Below are positions 9,348-18,452 of a DNA stretch of 64,000 bases, one piece after another. Below the pieces are notes generated by a model. It worked only from the letters and a program-made list of their open reading frames with translations. It was not told the DNA's origin and did not search any database. The position numbers were made by a program, and so were the translations under genes. The DNA comes from Micromonospora echinospora (GTDB lineage: Bacteria > Actinomycetota > Actinomycetes > Mycobacteriales > Micromonosporaceae): contig NZ_JACHJC010000001.1 of the NCBI RefSeq assembly GCF_014203425.1, positions 682,001 to 746,000 of the forward strand. The letters run 5' to 3'. The first letter of the stretch is position 1, and each line of letters opens with the position of its first letter.

Positions 9348-10025
9348 TCAGCTGGTCGTGGTGGTCATGATGGCAGCGCTCGTCCCGGCCGTCATCGCGA
9401 CCAGCAGCGCGGCCTGCATCTCCTCGATCGCCTTCTTGACGGCGGCCGACGCCCAGTCACCCGCCGCGATCTCGTCCATCCGGGCCTTGACCCGCTCCTT
9501 CGGCAGCTCGCGGAAGACCTTGCGGTCCAGGCCGACCGCGCGGGTCAGCGTGAGCAGCGCGGCGGTCCGGGCGTCGACCGGGCCGTCGGTGGTGAGCGCC
9601 GCCGCCATCCGCTCCCGGGCCGCCGTCTCCACCGCCGGTTCCGCGCCGGTCGGCGAGGGATAGCGGGTACGCGGGAAGACCAGCAGCACCCGGTCGGACT
9701 CCCGGCGCAGCACCCCCGCGGCCACCAGCCCGTCGAGCACCCGCTCCGGCAGGCCCCTGGCCAGCTTGCCGATCCAGTCCTTCGGCTTGCGTGGGCGGCC
9801 GGAGCCGACAGTCGCCAGCGCCTCGTCCAGCAGCGGCACGCCGGTCGGCGCGGGATCGGTCACCACGAGCCGCTTGTCCGCCACCTCGACGCGCCGGGCG
9901 AGCGCCAGTTCCAGCAGCACCGCCCCGGCGAGGCCGTAGCCGAGGTGCGGACTGCCGAGGCGGCTCGTGCCGCTGTCGTCGTACGCGAGCAGGACCAGTT
10001 CGTCGGTGAGCAGCAGACCGTCCAT
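9348..10025 (-). CDS. GPP34 (GOLPH3-like) family protein
   Basis: A 225-residue protein of the GPP34 family, related to eukaryotic GOLPH3, which binds phosphatidylinositol 4-phosphate. It opens with LLLTDELVLLAYDD and continues with LGYGLAGAVLLELAL, both typical of the family. It is mostly helical with no signal peptide. The bacterial role is unknown; membrane-lipid binding is assumed from the fold. The ATG at 10025 is the only reasonable start. Its 5' end nearly abuts the divergent CNNM-type gene, so the two promoters must overlap or lie inside each other's coding region. Confidence 0.85.
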   Translation of the reverse strand: MDGLLLTDELVLLAYDDSGTSRLGSPHLGYGLAGAVLLELALARRVEVADKRLVVTDPAPTGVPLLDEALATVGSGRPRKPKDWIGKLARGLPERVLDGLVAAGVLRRESDRVLLVFPRTRYPSPTGAEPAVETAARERMAAALTTDGPVDARTAALLTLTRAVGLDRKVFRELPKERVKARMDEIAAGDWASAAVKKAIEEMQAALLVAMTAGTSAAIMTTTTS

Positions 10026-11415
10026 GCGTTCCACGCTACGGGGGGCCCACCATCGGCGCTCGCGTGCCACAATCACGCCCATCGACGGCCTTCTCCTTCT
10101 GACGCTGTTGCCCCTGGCCGGTTTCGTGCTGCTGACCGCGGGCAACGCCTTCTTCGTCGCGGCCGAGTTCGCCCTCGTCACGGTGGACCGGGCGGAGATC
10201 GACAGGCGCGCCGACGAGGGCGACGGCCGGGCCGCCACGGTACGCCGCGCGCTGCGCGAACTGTCCTTCCAGCTCTCCGGCGCGCAACTCGGCATCACCC
10301 TCACCGCGTTGCTCACCGGCTACCTCGCCGAGCCCGCGCTGGCCCGGATCTTCGCCCCGCTGCTGCATCCGCTCGGCGGCGCGGAACGCTTCTCCGGCCT
10401 GCTCGCGCTGGCCCTGGCCACGCTCATCTCGATGCTCTTCGGCGAGCTGGTGCCGAAGAACCTGGCGCTGGCCCGGCCGATGCCGGCGGCGCTCGCCACC
10501 GCCGCGCCGATGCGCGCGTTCTCCCGCACGTTCGGGTGGCTGATCCGGCTGCTGAACGAGTCCGCCAACCGGCTGGTGCGCCGCCTCGGCGTGGAACCGC
10601 AGGAGGAGCTGGCCAGCGCCCGCTCCCCGGAGGAGCTGGGTCTGCTCGCGGCCATCTCGGCGCGGGCCGGCGCGCTGCCGCCGGACACCGCGATGCTGCT
10701 GCGGCGCACGATCCGCTTCGGCGACAAGCGGGCCGCCGAGGCGATGACGCCCCGGGTGGACGTCACCGCGCTGCGGGCCACCGCGTCCGTCGCCGACCTG
10801 CTGGACCTCTCCCGGCAGACCGGCCGGACCCGGTTCCCGGTCTACGAGGAGACGCTCGACCTGGTCACCGGCGTCGCCGGGGTGCCCGACGCACTGGGCG
10901 TCCCGCTGGCCCGCCGGGCCGCCACCTCGGTAGCCGCGGTGGCCCGGGAACCGGTGTACGTGCCGGAGAGCCTCAACCTGAACGGCGTGCTGGCCGCGCT
11001 CAAGGCCGCCGGGGCGGACCTGGCGATCGTGGTGGACGAGTACGGCGGCACCGACGGCGTGGTGACAGTGGAGGACCTGGTCGAGGAACTGGTCGGGGAG
11101 ATCGCCGACGAGTTCGACCCGGACGCGGTCGACGACGCCGGGCCGGTGGAGCTGACCGTGCCGGGCGGCGAGCGGACCGTCCTGGCCGACGGCGTGCTGC
11201 GCGCCGACGAACTGGTCGAGCAGACCGGGTTCCGGCTGCCCGACGGGCCGTACGAGACGCTGGGCGGCTTCCTGATGGCGCGGCTGGGCCGCATCCCGGT
11301 GCCGGGCGAGACGGTCGACGAGGCCGGGTACGAGTTCACGGTGGTGGAGGTCGACCGGCACCGGATCGAACAGGTGCGGGTGGTGCGCCCCGAGGAGCCC
11401 GACGACGGTGCCTGA
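10024..11415 (+). CDS. CNNM/CBS-domain membrane protein (hemolysin C/CorC family)
   Basis: A membrane protein with an N-terminal CNNM domain (several helices; NAFFVAAEFALV and GELVPKNLAL), a CBS pair at roughly residues 205-320 (MTPRVDVTAL, IVVDEYGGTDGVVTVEDL) and a C-terminal CorC_HlyC domain (FRLPDGPYETLGGF). Relatives export magnesium/sodium or handle cobalt/magnesium resistance. The start is uncertain: ATG 10024 has no ribosome-binding site and overlaps the divergent gene, while the conserved part begins near 10081 at an ATC codon. The stop overlaps the start of the second CNNM gene by 8 nt, so the two are coupled. Confidence 0.88.
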   Translation: MRSTLRGAHHRRSRATITPIDGLLLLTLLPLAGFVLLTAGNAFFVAAEFALVTVDRAEIDRRADEGDGRAATVRRALRELSFQLSGAQLGITLTALLTGYLAEPALARIFAPLLHPLGGAERFSGLLALALATLISMLFGELVPKNLALARPMPAALATAAPMRAFSRTFGWLIRLLNESANRLVRRLGVEPQEELASARSPEELGLLAAISARAGALPPDTAMLLRRTIRFGDKRAAEAMTPRVDVTALRATASVADLLDLSRQTGRTRFPVYEETLDLVTGVAGVPDALGVPLARRAATSVAAVAREPVYVPESLNLNGVLAALKAAGADLAIVVDEYGGTDGVVTVEDLVEELVGEIADEFDPDAVDDAGPVELTVPGGERTVLADGVLRADELVEQTGFRLPDGPYETLGGFLMARLGRIPVPGETVDEAGYEFTVVEVDRHRIEQVRVVRPEEPDDGA

Positions 11416-12412
11416 GCTACTTGTCGCGGTGGTGCTGCTGCTCGGCAACGCGTTCTTCGTGGGCAGCGAGTTCGCGCTGATCGCCTCCCGGCGTACGGTG
11501 ATCGAGCCGCTGGCGGCGACGTCGAAGCGGGCCCGGTGGGCGCTGGCAGCGATGAACCAGATCCCGCTGATGATCGCCGGGGCGCAACTCGGCATCACGG
11601 TCTGCTCCCTCGGCCTCGGCGCGATCGCCGAGCCGGCGCTGGCCCACCTGCTGGAAGGGCCGTTCGCCGCGCTCGGGCTGCCCGCCTCGGCGGTGCACCC
11701 GGTGACCTTCGTCATCGCGCTGGCAGTGGTGGTGTTCCTGCACACGGTGGTCGGCGAGATGGTGCCGAAGAACATCACGCTGGCCGGTCCGGAGCCCTCG
11801 GCGCTCTGGCTCGGCCCGGCGATGCTGGCGTTCTGCCTGGTCACCAAGCCGCTGCTGCTGGCGATGAAGTGGGCGTCCCGGCAGGTCCTGCGGTGGTGGC
11901 GGGTGGAGGCGACCGACGCGGTGAAGACCGTGTTCACGGCCGAGGAACTGGCCGGGCTGGTCTCGCAGGCGCGTACCGAGGGGTTGCTGGACGCCGAGGA
12001 ACACGCCCGGATCACCGGCGCGCTGGCCCTGCACAGCCGTACGGCGGCGGACGCGCTGCAACCCTGGTCCACGGTCACCACAGTGGCCGAGGACGTCTCC
12101 CCGGCGTCGCTGGAGGTGCTGGCGACCCACACCGGCCGGTCCCGCTTCCCGGTGGTGCAGCGGACCACCCGCCGGGTGCTCGGTTTCGTGCACGTGAAGG
12201 ACGTGCTCGGGTACGCCGGCGCGAGCCGCCGGGCGCCGGTGCCGGCCGATGTCTACCGGCCGCTGGCGGTGGTGCCGCCGGACCGTACGCTCGCCGACCT
12301 GCTGCTCGCGATGCGCCGTGAACGCCGCCACATGGTGCTGGTCAGCGACGGACGGCGGCCGATGGGTGTGGTCACGCTCGACGATGTATTGACAGCCATC
12401 GTCGGGAGATGA
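11408..12412 (+). CDS. Second CNNM/CBS-domain membrane protein, lacking CorC_HlyC domain
   Basis: A 334-residue paralogue of the upstream gene, starting at GTG inside the other gene's last codons. It has the CNNM domain (NAFFVGSEFALIAS, VVGEMVPKNITLAG) with membrane helices, and a CBS pair (SRFPVVQRT, GFVHVKDVLG, MGVVTLDDVL), but stops right after it, without the C-terminal CorC_HlyC domain. Tandem long/short CNNM pairs are common in actinobacteria and may act as hetero-oligomers; ion transport is inferred from the family. Confidence 0.88.
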   Translation: MPELLVAVVLLLGNAFFVGSEFALIASRRTVIEPLAATSKRARWALAAMNQIPLMIAGAQLGITVCSLGLGAIAEPALAHLLEGPFAALGLPASAVHPVTFVIALAVVVFLHTVVGEMVPKNITLAGPEPSALWLGPAMLAFCLVTKPLLLAMKWASRQVLRWWRVEATDAVKTVFTAEELAGLVSQARTEGLLDAEEHARITGALALHSRTAADALQPWSTVTTVAEDVSPASLEVLATHTGRSRFPVVQRTTRRVLGFVHVKDVLGYAGASRRAPVPADVYRPLAVVPPDRTLADLLLAMRRERRHMVLVSDGRRPMGVVTLDDVLTAIVGR

Positions 12413-12469
12413 AATGAATACCCTTTGTGTGCAACCGATTGCGGATACGTGATTGAACAAACGGTCGCC

Positions 12470-12498
12470 TTGATTCCACCGGACGCCTTCCCTAATGT
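12470..12498 (+). promoter_or_regulatory. Sigma70-type promoter for NlpC/P60 gene
   Basis: TTGATT (12470-12475) and TAATGT (12493-12498) are spaced by 17 nt in a relatively AT-rich gap upstream of the wall hydrolase gene. The predicted transcript start near 12505 leaves a leader of about 80 nt. Confidence 0.6.
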
Positions 12499-12583
12499 GG
12501 GGCACCGACCGCTGTGGGTCGTCTGCCTCGAATCTTCCCTCTCGCGAGGCGCCCGGCGGTCGGTTGCAAAGGAGTCCGTGCCG

Positions 12584-13594
12584 GTGGCAACCACGCCCCC
12601 TCAACGTCACGCCCCGAGCGCTCCACCCGGCCGGCGGGCCGGGTTCCAACGGATGGCACGCCGTCTGGTCACCCTGGTGGCGGCCGCCGCGGTCGGTGCC
12701 GGGATGCTGACGGCTCCGGCGCACGCGGCGCCGTCGGTGGACGAGATCGACGCGCAGATCGACAAGCAGTGGGAGCAGCTCGAACCCACCATCGAGCAGT
12801 TCAACAAGGTCCGCTCGCAGCTTCGCGCCAACCAGAAGAAGTCCAAGGCGCTGAAGGACAAGATGGTGCCGCTGGAGCTGGCCTCCACGCTCGCCATGAA
12901 CAAGGTCGGCGACATCGCGGCCCGCTACTACATCCAGGGCCCGTCGCAGGAGCTGGGCGCGCTGCTGGTGAGCACCAAGCCGGGCACGCTGGCCGAGCAG
13001 CTGGTCATGCTGGACCGGATCGCCGACGACCAGCGCCGCCAGATCGCCGGTGTGCTCAAGGTGCGGGACGAGTACAACAGGCAGAAGGAGAAGCTCGACG
13101 CGCTGATCGAGCTGGAGACCAAGCAGCAGAACGATCTCGCGGCGAAGAAGAAGCAGATCGACTCGGAGATCAAGCGGCTCACCGCCATGCTGCCGGTGAC
13201 CTCGATCCGCCCGGCGGGCTGCCCGAAGATCGACGGCGTGGTGAGCAGCGCCGCGCGGACCGCGATCGCGACGGCGTGCGCCCAGGTCGGCGACCCGTAC
13301 GTGTGGGGCGCCACCGGCCCGAACTCGTTCGACTGCTCCGGCCTCACGCAGTACGCGTACAAGGCGGCGGGCATCTCGCTGACCCACTTCACCGGCGCGC
13401 AGTGGAACGAGGGCCGCAAGGTGTCCCGCTCCGAGGCACGCCCCGGTGACCTGGTCTTCTTCGGCTCCGATCTGCATCACGTCGGGCTCTATCTCGGCAA
13501 CGGGGTGATGGTGCACGCGCCCCGGACAGGCAAACCGGTCCAGGTGTCGAGCATCAACACCCAGCCGCTGGCCGGCTTCGTCCGGGTCACCTGA
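12584..13594 (+). CDS. Secreted NlpC/P60 peptidoglycan endopeptidase
   Basis: A 336-residue secreted wall hydrolase. A signal peptide (twin-Arg-free; hydrophobic core LVTLVAAAAVGAGM, cleavage after AHA) is followed by a long coiled coil at about residues 55-205 and a C-terminal NlpC/P60 domain with catalytic Cys in SFDCSGLTQYA and His in LHHVGLYLG. Such enzymes cut the D-Glu-m-Dap bond of stem peptides, as in RipA/RipC. The second GTG (12584) is preferred because it lies 9 nt from GGAG, the first only 3 nt. It is a paralogue of the gene at 16083, with the same coiled-coil plus catalytic plan. Confidence 0.93.
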   Translation: MATTPPQRHAPSAPPGRRAGFQRMARRLVTLVAAAAVGAGMLTAPAHAAPSVDEIDAQIDKQWEQLEPTIEQFNKVRSQLRANQKKSKALKDKMVPLELASTLAMNKVGDIAARYYIQGPSQELGALLVSTKPGTLAEQLVMLDRIADDQRRQIAGVLKVRDEYNRQKEKLDALIELETKQQNDLAAKKKQIDSEIKRLTAMLPVTSIRPAGCPKIDGVVSSAARTAIATACAQVGDPYVWGATGPNSFDCSGLTQYAYKAAGISLTHFTGAQWNEGRKVSRSEARPGDLVFFGSDLHHVGLYLGNGVMVHAPRTGKPVQVSSINTQPLAGFVRVT

Positions 13595-13609
13595 CCTCGG
13601 TCACACCGA

Positions 13610-13641
13610 AAGGCCCCCGGTCCGCAGGGACCGGGGGCCTT
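13610..13641. terminator. Bidirectional terminator hairpin
   Basis: AAGGCCCCCGGTCC (13610-13623) pairs perfectly with 13628-13641 around a 4-nt loop, between the convergent NlpC/P60 and amidase genes. Confidence 0.85.
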
Positions 13642-13659
13642 CGCGTTCTCGTGGAAAGG

Positions 13660-15693
13660 TCAGCGCGGCGCGCCGACCGGGGACGGCAGGATCAGCACGT
13701 CGTCCAGGTTCACGAACATGATCCGGTGGCCGAACTGGACCTGCACGTACCGGTTCTTCCCGCGTACCACGGTCCGGTCACCCGGGGCGGAACCGTCGAA
13801 CGAGACCGCCCGGTAGTACTCGCCGGGCAGCACCCCGCCCACCGCGTACCGCTGGCCGGCGGCGAACGTGTACTGCAGCGGCGAGATGGTCTGGTACGGG
13901 ATGGTGTCCGGGTAGGCGGCCTGCTCCGGGTAGGCGCGGCCGTACACCGGGATGGTGGCCTTGCCGGGCCGCGGGGTCACCACGAAGCCGGTCGCCCACT
14001 TGGCAGTGGGCGCGGAGGCCGGGTTGAGGAACCACGCCTTCTGGCCGAGGTACCAGATCGCCGTCCAGTCGCCCTGCCGGCCGGCGAGCGCGTACGTCTG
14101 GCCGGCGGAGGCGCGGGCGCCGTGGTCGGAGATGTACATCGTGTCCGGCGTGCCGTCCGGGCGCAGCCCGAGGTCGTTGACGAGCGGGGCGTCCGGGCTC
14201 GGCGCGGTCCGCAGGACCACCGCCGAGGAACCGCGCGACGGGCACGGCTCGGCCGGCGGCCGGGGCGTCGGGACGCCGGGCGGCTGCTGGTTGCAGCCGA
14301 CGAACGCGGGCCGGTTGGTGGCGAAGTCCGGGTCGATGGTGACCAGGCCGGTCCGCGCCGTGCCGGTGCCGCGGAACGGCGCCTTCATCAGGTCGAAGTA
14401 GTGCGACCAGTCCCAGTACGGTCCCGGGTCCCAGTGCATGCCGCCCACCGCGCCGGCGTTGATGCCGGGCACGTTGTCGTGGCCGATGATGTGCTGCCGG
14501 TCCATCGGGATGCCGAACTTCAGTGCCAGGTGGCGGACCAGCTTGGCGGAGGTGCGGTACATCGCCTCGGTGTACCAGGTGCCCTGGCCGGCGAAGCCCT
14601 CGTGCTCCAGGCCGATGGACTTGGCGTTGACGTACCAGTTGCCGGCGTGCCAGCCGACGTCCTTGGTCTTGATGTGCTGGGCGATGTAGCCGTCCACCGA
14701 GCGCAGCGTGTAGTGCCAGCCCAGGTAGTCGGCCCGCTTCACCAGGTCGACGCTCGGGCCGAAGTAGCCCTCGGTGTCGTGGATGACGATGTACTCGATC
14801 TTCTGCTGCTTCGGCCGGTCGCCCAGGTCGTGGTTGCCGTAGTCGCCCGGGTCGTCGCTGAGCTGCTCGTAGGGCGCGGGAATCCACTCGCAGGCCAGCC
14901 GGACCGGGCACTCCAGCCCGTCCGGCCGTTCGGCGTTGCGCAGACCGAGCCGGGCCAGCCGGGAGCGGTCCGGCTTCGCGGCGGTGGCGGCGAGCGTGAC
15001 CCGCTGGCCGTCGTCGGTGGTCCGGGTGGCGCCTTGGCCGAGCTGGTCGTAGACCTCGTCGGCGAAGGCCGCCGCCGCGTCGGAGGTGTCCGCGCCGGAG
15101 TAGCGGGCCACCGCGGCGTACCAGGCCGCCGGGTCGGTGCCGGCACCGACCGGCCCGCCCAGTGCCTTCTGGTACGACGCCAGCAGCGCCGCGCCACCGC
15201 GGATGTTCGCCGCCGGGTCGGTCCGCAGCGTGCCCGCGTCGAGCCCGGTGAGCGCGGCGGCGGCGTCGAGCGTCTGGAGCGAGGCGCTCGGCAACGAGGT
15301 CTCCCGCTTCGGCGCGGCGGCCGTGGCCGGGTCGAGTTTCAGCGGGCGGGAGTCGTCGCCGCGCGGGTCCTCGTCCTCGTCGACATGGGCGCTGCCCGGT
15401 GTGGCGAGGATGTGCGCGGCGTCGGTCAGGTGCATCGGGCCGTAGCCGCCGCTGGTGCTGGGCTGACCCGGGTGGGTGTCCCACCGGGACTCCAGATAGG
15501 AGACACCGAGCAGAACGTTCTGCGGCACGCCGTACTCGGCCGCGGCCGCAGCGTACTGTTGTTGGCGGTCGCCGGCGGGCGCTGTCGCGTCCGGCGCGGC
15601 GACCACCGGGCCGGTGGTCGCCAGCGCGGTGGCGGTCGCCACGGCGGCGGCGAGCAGTATCCGTCTGCCCGACGGCAGGGCGGAGAGGTGCAT
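13660..15693 (-). CDS. Secreted N-acetylmuramoyl-L-alanine amidase (Amidase_2) with lysozyme-like N-terminal region
   Basis: A 677-residue secreted protein. A signal peptide (residues 1-33, cleavage near VVAA) precedes a transglycosylase-like region ([19 protein letters not shown]) and a central zinc amidase domain at about 290-450: VIHDTEG supplies a metal His, GLEHEGF lies mid-domain and [10 protein letters not shown] is the late His/Asp segment. About 200 C-terminal residues contain SH3-like repeats. It should cleave the muramyl-L-Ala bond during wall turnover. It is longer than simple amidases because of both flanking regions, and is transcribed away from the riboswitch-controlled NlpC/P60 gene. 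Confidence 0.9.
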   Translation of the reverse strand: MHLSALPSGRRILLAAAVATATALATTGPVVAAPDATAPAGDRQQQYAAAAAEYGVPQNVLLGVSYLESRWDTHPGQPSTSGGYGPMHLTDAAHILATPGSAHVDEDEDPRGDDSRPLKLDPATAAAPKRETSLPSASLQTLDAAAALTGLDAGTLRTDPAANIRGGAALLASYQKALGGPVGAGTDPAAWYAAVARYSGADTSDAAAAFADEVYDQLGQGATRTTDDGQRVTLAATAAKPDRSRLARLGLRNAERPDGLECPVRLACEWIPAPYEQLSDDPGDYGNHDLGDRPKQQKIEYIVIHDTEGYFGPSVDLVKRADYLGWHYTLRSVDGYIAQHIKTKDVGWHAGNWYVNAKSIGLEHEGFAGQGTWYTEAMYRTSAKLVRHLALKFGIPMDRQHIIGHDNVPGINAGAVGGMHWDPGPYWDWSHYFDLMKAPFRGTGTARTGLVTIDPDFATNRPAFVGCNQQPPGVPTPRPPAEPCPSRGSSAVVLRTAPSPDAPLVNDLGLRPDGTPDTMYISDHGARASAGQTYALAGRQGDWTAIWYLGQKAWFLNPASAPTAKWATGFVVTPRPGKATIPVYGRAYPEQAAYPDTIPYQTISPLQYTFAAGQRYAVGGVLPGEYYRAVSFDGSAPGDRTVVRGKNRYVQVQFGHRIMFVNLDDVLILPSPVGAPR

Positions 15694-15904
15694 CGAACCT
15701 CCTGGACAGGGATGGGGGTCACTGCATTCTCACCCTCACTCCGCGCACCCGCGAGGGTCAATACCTTTCCGCCAGGTAATCAAGATTGAAAGAAAACTTC
15801 ACCTCCGCGCGGGGGTGCGGCCGTCATCGCGTACGGAGTGTCACGTCGCCGGAAGTTGCGGATCGATAACGGTGGTCCCTACTCTGGTCAAGCGTCGGCC
15901 GCAT

Positions 15905-16058
15905 GTCTCACCGTCCAACCCGGTCGGTGACGGTCCGACACCGCCGAGTCGCCCACGGGCGAGCCGGGGAACCAGGTACCTGGGGTGAATCCGCAGCGCT
16001 GCTGCGGTAGGGCGGCTCCCTTCCCGCCCGAATCCGTCAGCTAACCCGGTAGGCGGTA
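15905..16058 (+). promoter_or_regulatory. Cyclic di-AMP riboswitch (ydaO-yuaA type)
   Basis: The leader of the second NlpC/P60 gene carries conserved pieces of this RNA class: GCCGGGGAACC near 15963, GGGGTGAATCC near 15982, the GGGCGG...CCGCCC pairing, and CCGAATCCGTCAGCTAACC followed by CGGTAGGCGG at the 3' side. In actinobacteria it normally precedes rpf or NlpC/P60 wall-hydrolase genes and turns expression off when c-di-AMP is high. The 5' boundary is approximate. Confidence 0.85.
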
Positions 16059-16082
16059 CGGAAGAAGGAGTACGGACGCCCG

Positions 16083-17114
16083 GTGGCACTCCATGCCCCG
16101 CGGCCGTCGTCGAACCGGTCGGTCGACCGGTCCAGCGTCGCGCCGCGTTCCCGCTGGTCCCGCTTCACCACAGCCCTCGCCGCGCTGGTCGGCACCGCCG
16201 TCGTTCTGACCGGCGGCGCCACTGCGGCACACGCCGAGCCCTCGGTCGCCGAGATCGAGGCCCAGATCGACCGCGACTGGAACAAGCTCGAACCGGTCAT
16301 CGAGCAGGTGAACGCCGTACGCGAGCAGCTCGCCGCACGGCGCAAGCAGGCCGACGCGCTCGGCCGGCAGATCGCACCCCTCCAGGCCCGGGTGGACGCC
16401 GCTCTCGGCCAGGTCGGCGGCCTCGCCGCCGACGCCTACAAGGGCGACAACCTCTCCACAGTCAACGTGCTGCTCGGCAGCCGCTCGCCCGGTGAACTGG
16501 TCAACGGCCTGGAACTGCTCGACCGCTTCGCGCACCGGCAGCACGAGCAGGTGCGTTCCGTCGCCGCGCTGCGCGACGAGCTGGCGGCGAAGAAGAAGCC
16601 GCTGGACGAGATGATCGCCGGGCTGGCGCGCACCGAGGCCCAGCTCGCGGCGAAGAAGAAGCAGATCGACGCCGAGATCGCCAAGCTGCAGAAGCTGCGG
16701 CTCAAGGTGTACGGCAAGGGTGGCGGCGGCCCGCTGCGCCCGGCGCCCTGCCCGGCCGGCTATCCCGGCGGCCCGGCCGGGGCGGCGGTGAAGTTCGCCT
16801 GCGCCCAGATCGGCAAGATCTACGTCTGGGGCGCAGCCGGCCCGGACCACTTCGACTGCTCGGGCCTCACCCTGGCGGCCTGGGCCAAGGGCGGAGTCTC
16901 GCTGCCGCACAACGCGCGCCAGCAGCACGCCGTGACGAAACGGATCAGCCGCGCCGACCTGCGCGCCGGTGACCTCGTCTTCTACTACAGCGACCTGCAC
17001 CACGTGGCGATGTACGTGGGTGACGGCTGGGTGGTGCACGCCTCCCAGTCCGGCAAGCCCATCACGATGAAGCGGGTCGACGACGGCGACATCAACAGCT
17101 ACGGCCGCGTGTAA
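16083..17114 (+). CDS. Secreted NlpC/P60 endopeptidase under c-di-AMP riboswitch
   Basis: A 343-residue secreted endopeptidase. A signal peptide (core ALAALVGTAVVLTGG, cleavage near AHA) leads to a coiled coil at about 55-215 and the NlpC/P60 domain with Cys in HFDCSGLTLAA and His in LHHVAMYVG. Plan and many segments match the 12584 gene (for example AAKKKQIDxEI and CAQxGxxYVWGA), so the two are paralogues. The GTG start follows GAAGGAG at a slightly long spacing. Riboswitch control links wall cleavage to osmotic and c-di-AMP state. Confidence 0.93.
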   Translation: MALHAPRPSSNRSVDRSSVAPRSRWSRFTTALAALVGTAVVLTGGATAAHAEPSVAEIEAQIDRDWNKLEPVIEQVNAVREQLAARRKQADALGRQIAPLQARVDAALGQVGGLAADAYKGDNLSTVNVLLGSRSPGELVNGLELLDRFAHRQHEQVRSVAALRDELAAKKKPLDEMIAGLARTEAQLAAKKKQIDAEIAKLQKLRLKVYGKGGGGPLRPAPCPAGYPGGPAGAAVKFACAQIGKIYVWGAAGPDHFDCSGLTLAAWAKGGVSLPHNARQQHAVTKRISRADLRAGDLVFYYSDLHHVAMYVGDGWVVHASQSGKPITMKRVDDGDINSYGRV

Positions 17115-17165
17115 GGAAGGGCCCCCTGTTAACGCCTCCGGCAGAGGAGGGGGCCCTTCTTAACA
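17113..17165. repeat. 53-bp palindromic repeat, copy 1 (likely bidirectional terminator)
   Basis: Arms AAGGGCCCCCT (17117-17127) and AGGGGGCCCTT (17148-17158) pair perfectly; a GTTAAC lies in the loop and TTAACA at the right edge. The unit is 51/53 identical to 51478-51530. Each copy fills the gap between two convergent stop codons. Confidence 0.8.
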
Positions 17166-17178
17166 ACTGCGGGCGCCG

Positions 17179-17757
17179 TCAGCGCGTCGGCCAGGTGCGC
17201 CAGCTCTGCCAGGACCGGCTCGGCGTCGGGCCGCGCTGCCCCTGGTAACGCGAGCCGTAGACGGCCGAGCCGTACGGGTGCTCGGCCGGCGAGGAGAGCC
17301 GGAAGATGCAGAGCTGGCCGATCTTCATGCCGGGCCAGAGCGTGATCGGCAGGTTCGCCACGTTCGACAGCTCCAGCGTGACGTGACCGGAGAAGCCCGG
17401 GTCGATGAAGCCGGCGGTCGAGTGGGTCAGCAGACCCAGCCGGCCCAGGCTCGACTTGCCCTCCAGCCGGCCGGCGAGCTGGTCGCCCAGCGAGATCACC
17501 TCGAGCGTGGAGGCGAGCACGAACTCGCCCGGGTGCAGCACGAACGGCTGCCCCTCCGGCACCTCCACCATCGAGGTCAGGTCGTCCTGCTGGATCGACG
17601 GGTCGATGTGTGTGTAGAGATGGTTGTTGAACACCCGGAACAGCCGGTCCAGGCGTACGTCGATGCTCGACGGCTGCACCAGCGTGGGCTCGAAGGGCTC
17701 CAGCGCAAGCGTGCCGGCCTTGATCTCGGAGACCAGGTCGCGGTCGGAGAGCAGCAT
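17179..17757 (-). CDS. dcd: dCTP deaminase
   Basis: A 192-residue cytosolic enzyme that deaminates dCTP to dUTP (or dUMP in bifunctional forms) for thymidylate synthesis. It starts MLLSDRDL, and contains the family signatures QPSSIDVRL, the catalytic segment [11 protein letters not shown], and [13 protein letters not shown]. Length matches the family. The last residues (TPSRSWQSW and on) are the variable tail. It is transcribed alone, convergent with the NlpC/P60 gene and divergent from the flavoprotein gene. Whether it is mono- or bifunctional cannot be read with confidence here. Confidence 0.96.
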   Translation of the reverse strand: MLLSDRDLVSEIKAGTLALEPFEPTLVQPSSIDVRLDRLFRVFNNHLYTHIDPSIQQDDLTSMVEVPEGQPFVLHPGEFVLASTLEVISLGDQLAGRLEGKSSLGRLGLLTHSTAGFIDPGFSGHVTLELSNVANLPITLWPGMKIGQLCIFRLSSPAEHPYGSAVYGSRYQGQRGPTPSRSWQSWRTWPTR

Positions 17758-17807
17758 CGGAACACCATAGCGACCGGTATGGGTGACCTGCGTGTCGCAC
17801 TACATCT

Positions 17808-17835
17808 TCGTACACGTGTTCGATAGGATGTCCGC
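17808..17835 (+). promoter_or_regulatory. Leaderless-type promoter with overlapping palindrome
   Basis: TAGGAT (17824-17829) lies 6 nt before the ATG at 17836 and no ribosome-binding site is present, so the transcript should start at the start codon. A 14/16 palindrome with core ACACGTGT (17808-17823) abuts the -10 box and is a plausible operator. Confidence 0.5.
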
Positions 17836-18381
17836 ATGGCTTCCTGGTCCGAATTCGCCGCCGACGAGCCCCGCCTCGCCGACGAGATCCGCCTCCTGAT
17901 GCAGCAGTACGGGCCGGGCTTCGGCTACCTCGCCACGGTCCGCGCCGACGGCGGCCCCCGCGTCCACCCGGTTTCCCCGGTGATCACCGACGACGGCCTC
18001 TGGTGCTTCGTCATCGACTCGCCGAAGCGCCGCGACCTCGAACGCGACGGCCGCTACGCGCTGCACTCGTTCCCGCCGGAGGAGAGCGACGACGAGGCGT
18101 ACATCGCGGGGCGCGCGCGGCCGGTGACCGACCCGGCCACAGTGGCCCACCTGGCCCGGATCGCGCGGGCGTCGCCGCAGGGTGACTGGCGGCTGTTCGA
18201 GTTCACCGTCGAGGCGGCGATGCTGACCCGGCGCGACCCGGTGGCCCAGCCCGGCGCCGCCCCGCCGCAGGTGCGGGTGTGGCTCGACCCGCTCGGGGCC
18301 GAACCGGCCCGGCGTGAGCCGGTAGCCGCCGAGGGCCGGCGCGGGCGGCACGGCTTCGACACCCGCCGCCCGGCCGCCTGA
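17836..18381 (+). CDS. Pyridoxamine 5'-phosphate oxidase-like flavoprotein
   Basis: A 181-residue protein with the split-barrel fold typical of FMN/F420-binding PNPOx-like proteins: FGYLATVRADGGPRVHPVSP forms the first strands, then CFVIDSPKRRDLERDGRYAL, the phosphate-contact region. Members of this broad family include real PNPOx, F420 reductases and haem-degrading-like enzymes; the substrate cannot be assigned. The C-terminus is rich in Arg and Pro and probably flexible. It is monocistronic. Confidence 0.8.
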   Translation: MASWSEFAADEPRLADEIRLLMQQYGPGFGYLATVRADGGPRVHPVSPVITDDGLWCFVIDSPKRRDLERDGRYALHSFPPEESDDEAYIAGRARPVTDPATVAHLARIARASPQGDWRLFEFTVEAAMLTRRDPVAQPGAAPPQVRVWLDPLGAEPARREPVAAEGRRGRHGFDTRRPAA

Positions 18382-18401
18382 CCAGAGCCCCGAAACGAGC
18401 G

Positions 18402-18432
18402 GTGCCGGCCCGTCCGAGGACAGGGCCGGCAC
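18402..18432. terminator. Bidirectional terminator hairpin
   Basis: GTGCCGGCCC (18402-18411) pairs with GGGCCGGCAC (18423-18432) around an 11-nt loop, between convergent genes. Confidence 0.75.
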
Positions 18433-18452
18433 CGGTACGTGGTGCGAGAAGG

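Noticed and set aside
12413..12577. c-di-AMP riboswitch before the first NlpC/P60 gene
   Set aside because: The leader predicted from the promoter is only about 80 nt and lacks the GGGGAACC and TCAGCTAACC-type conserved pieces seen before the second gene.
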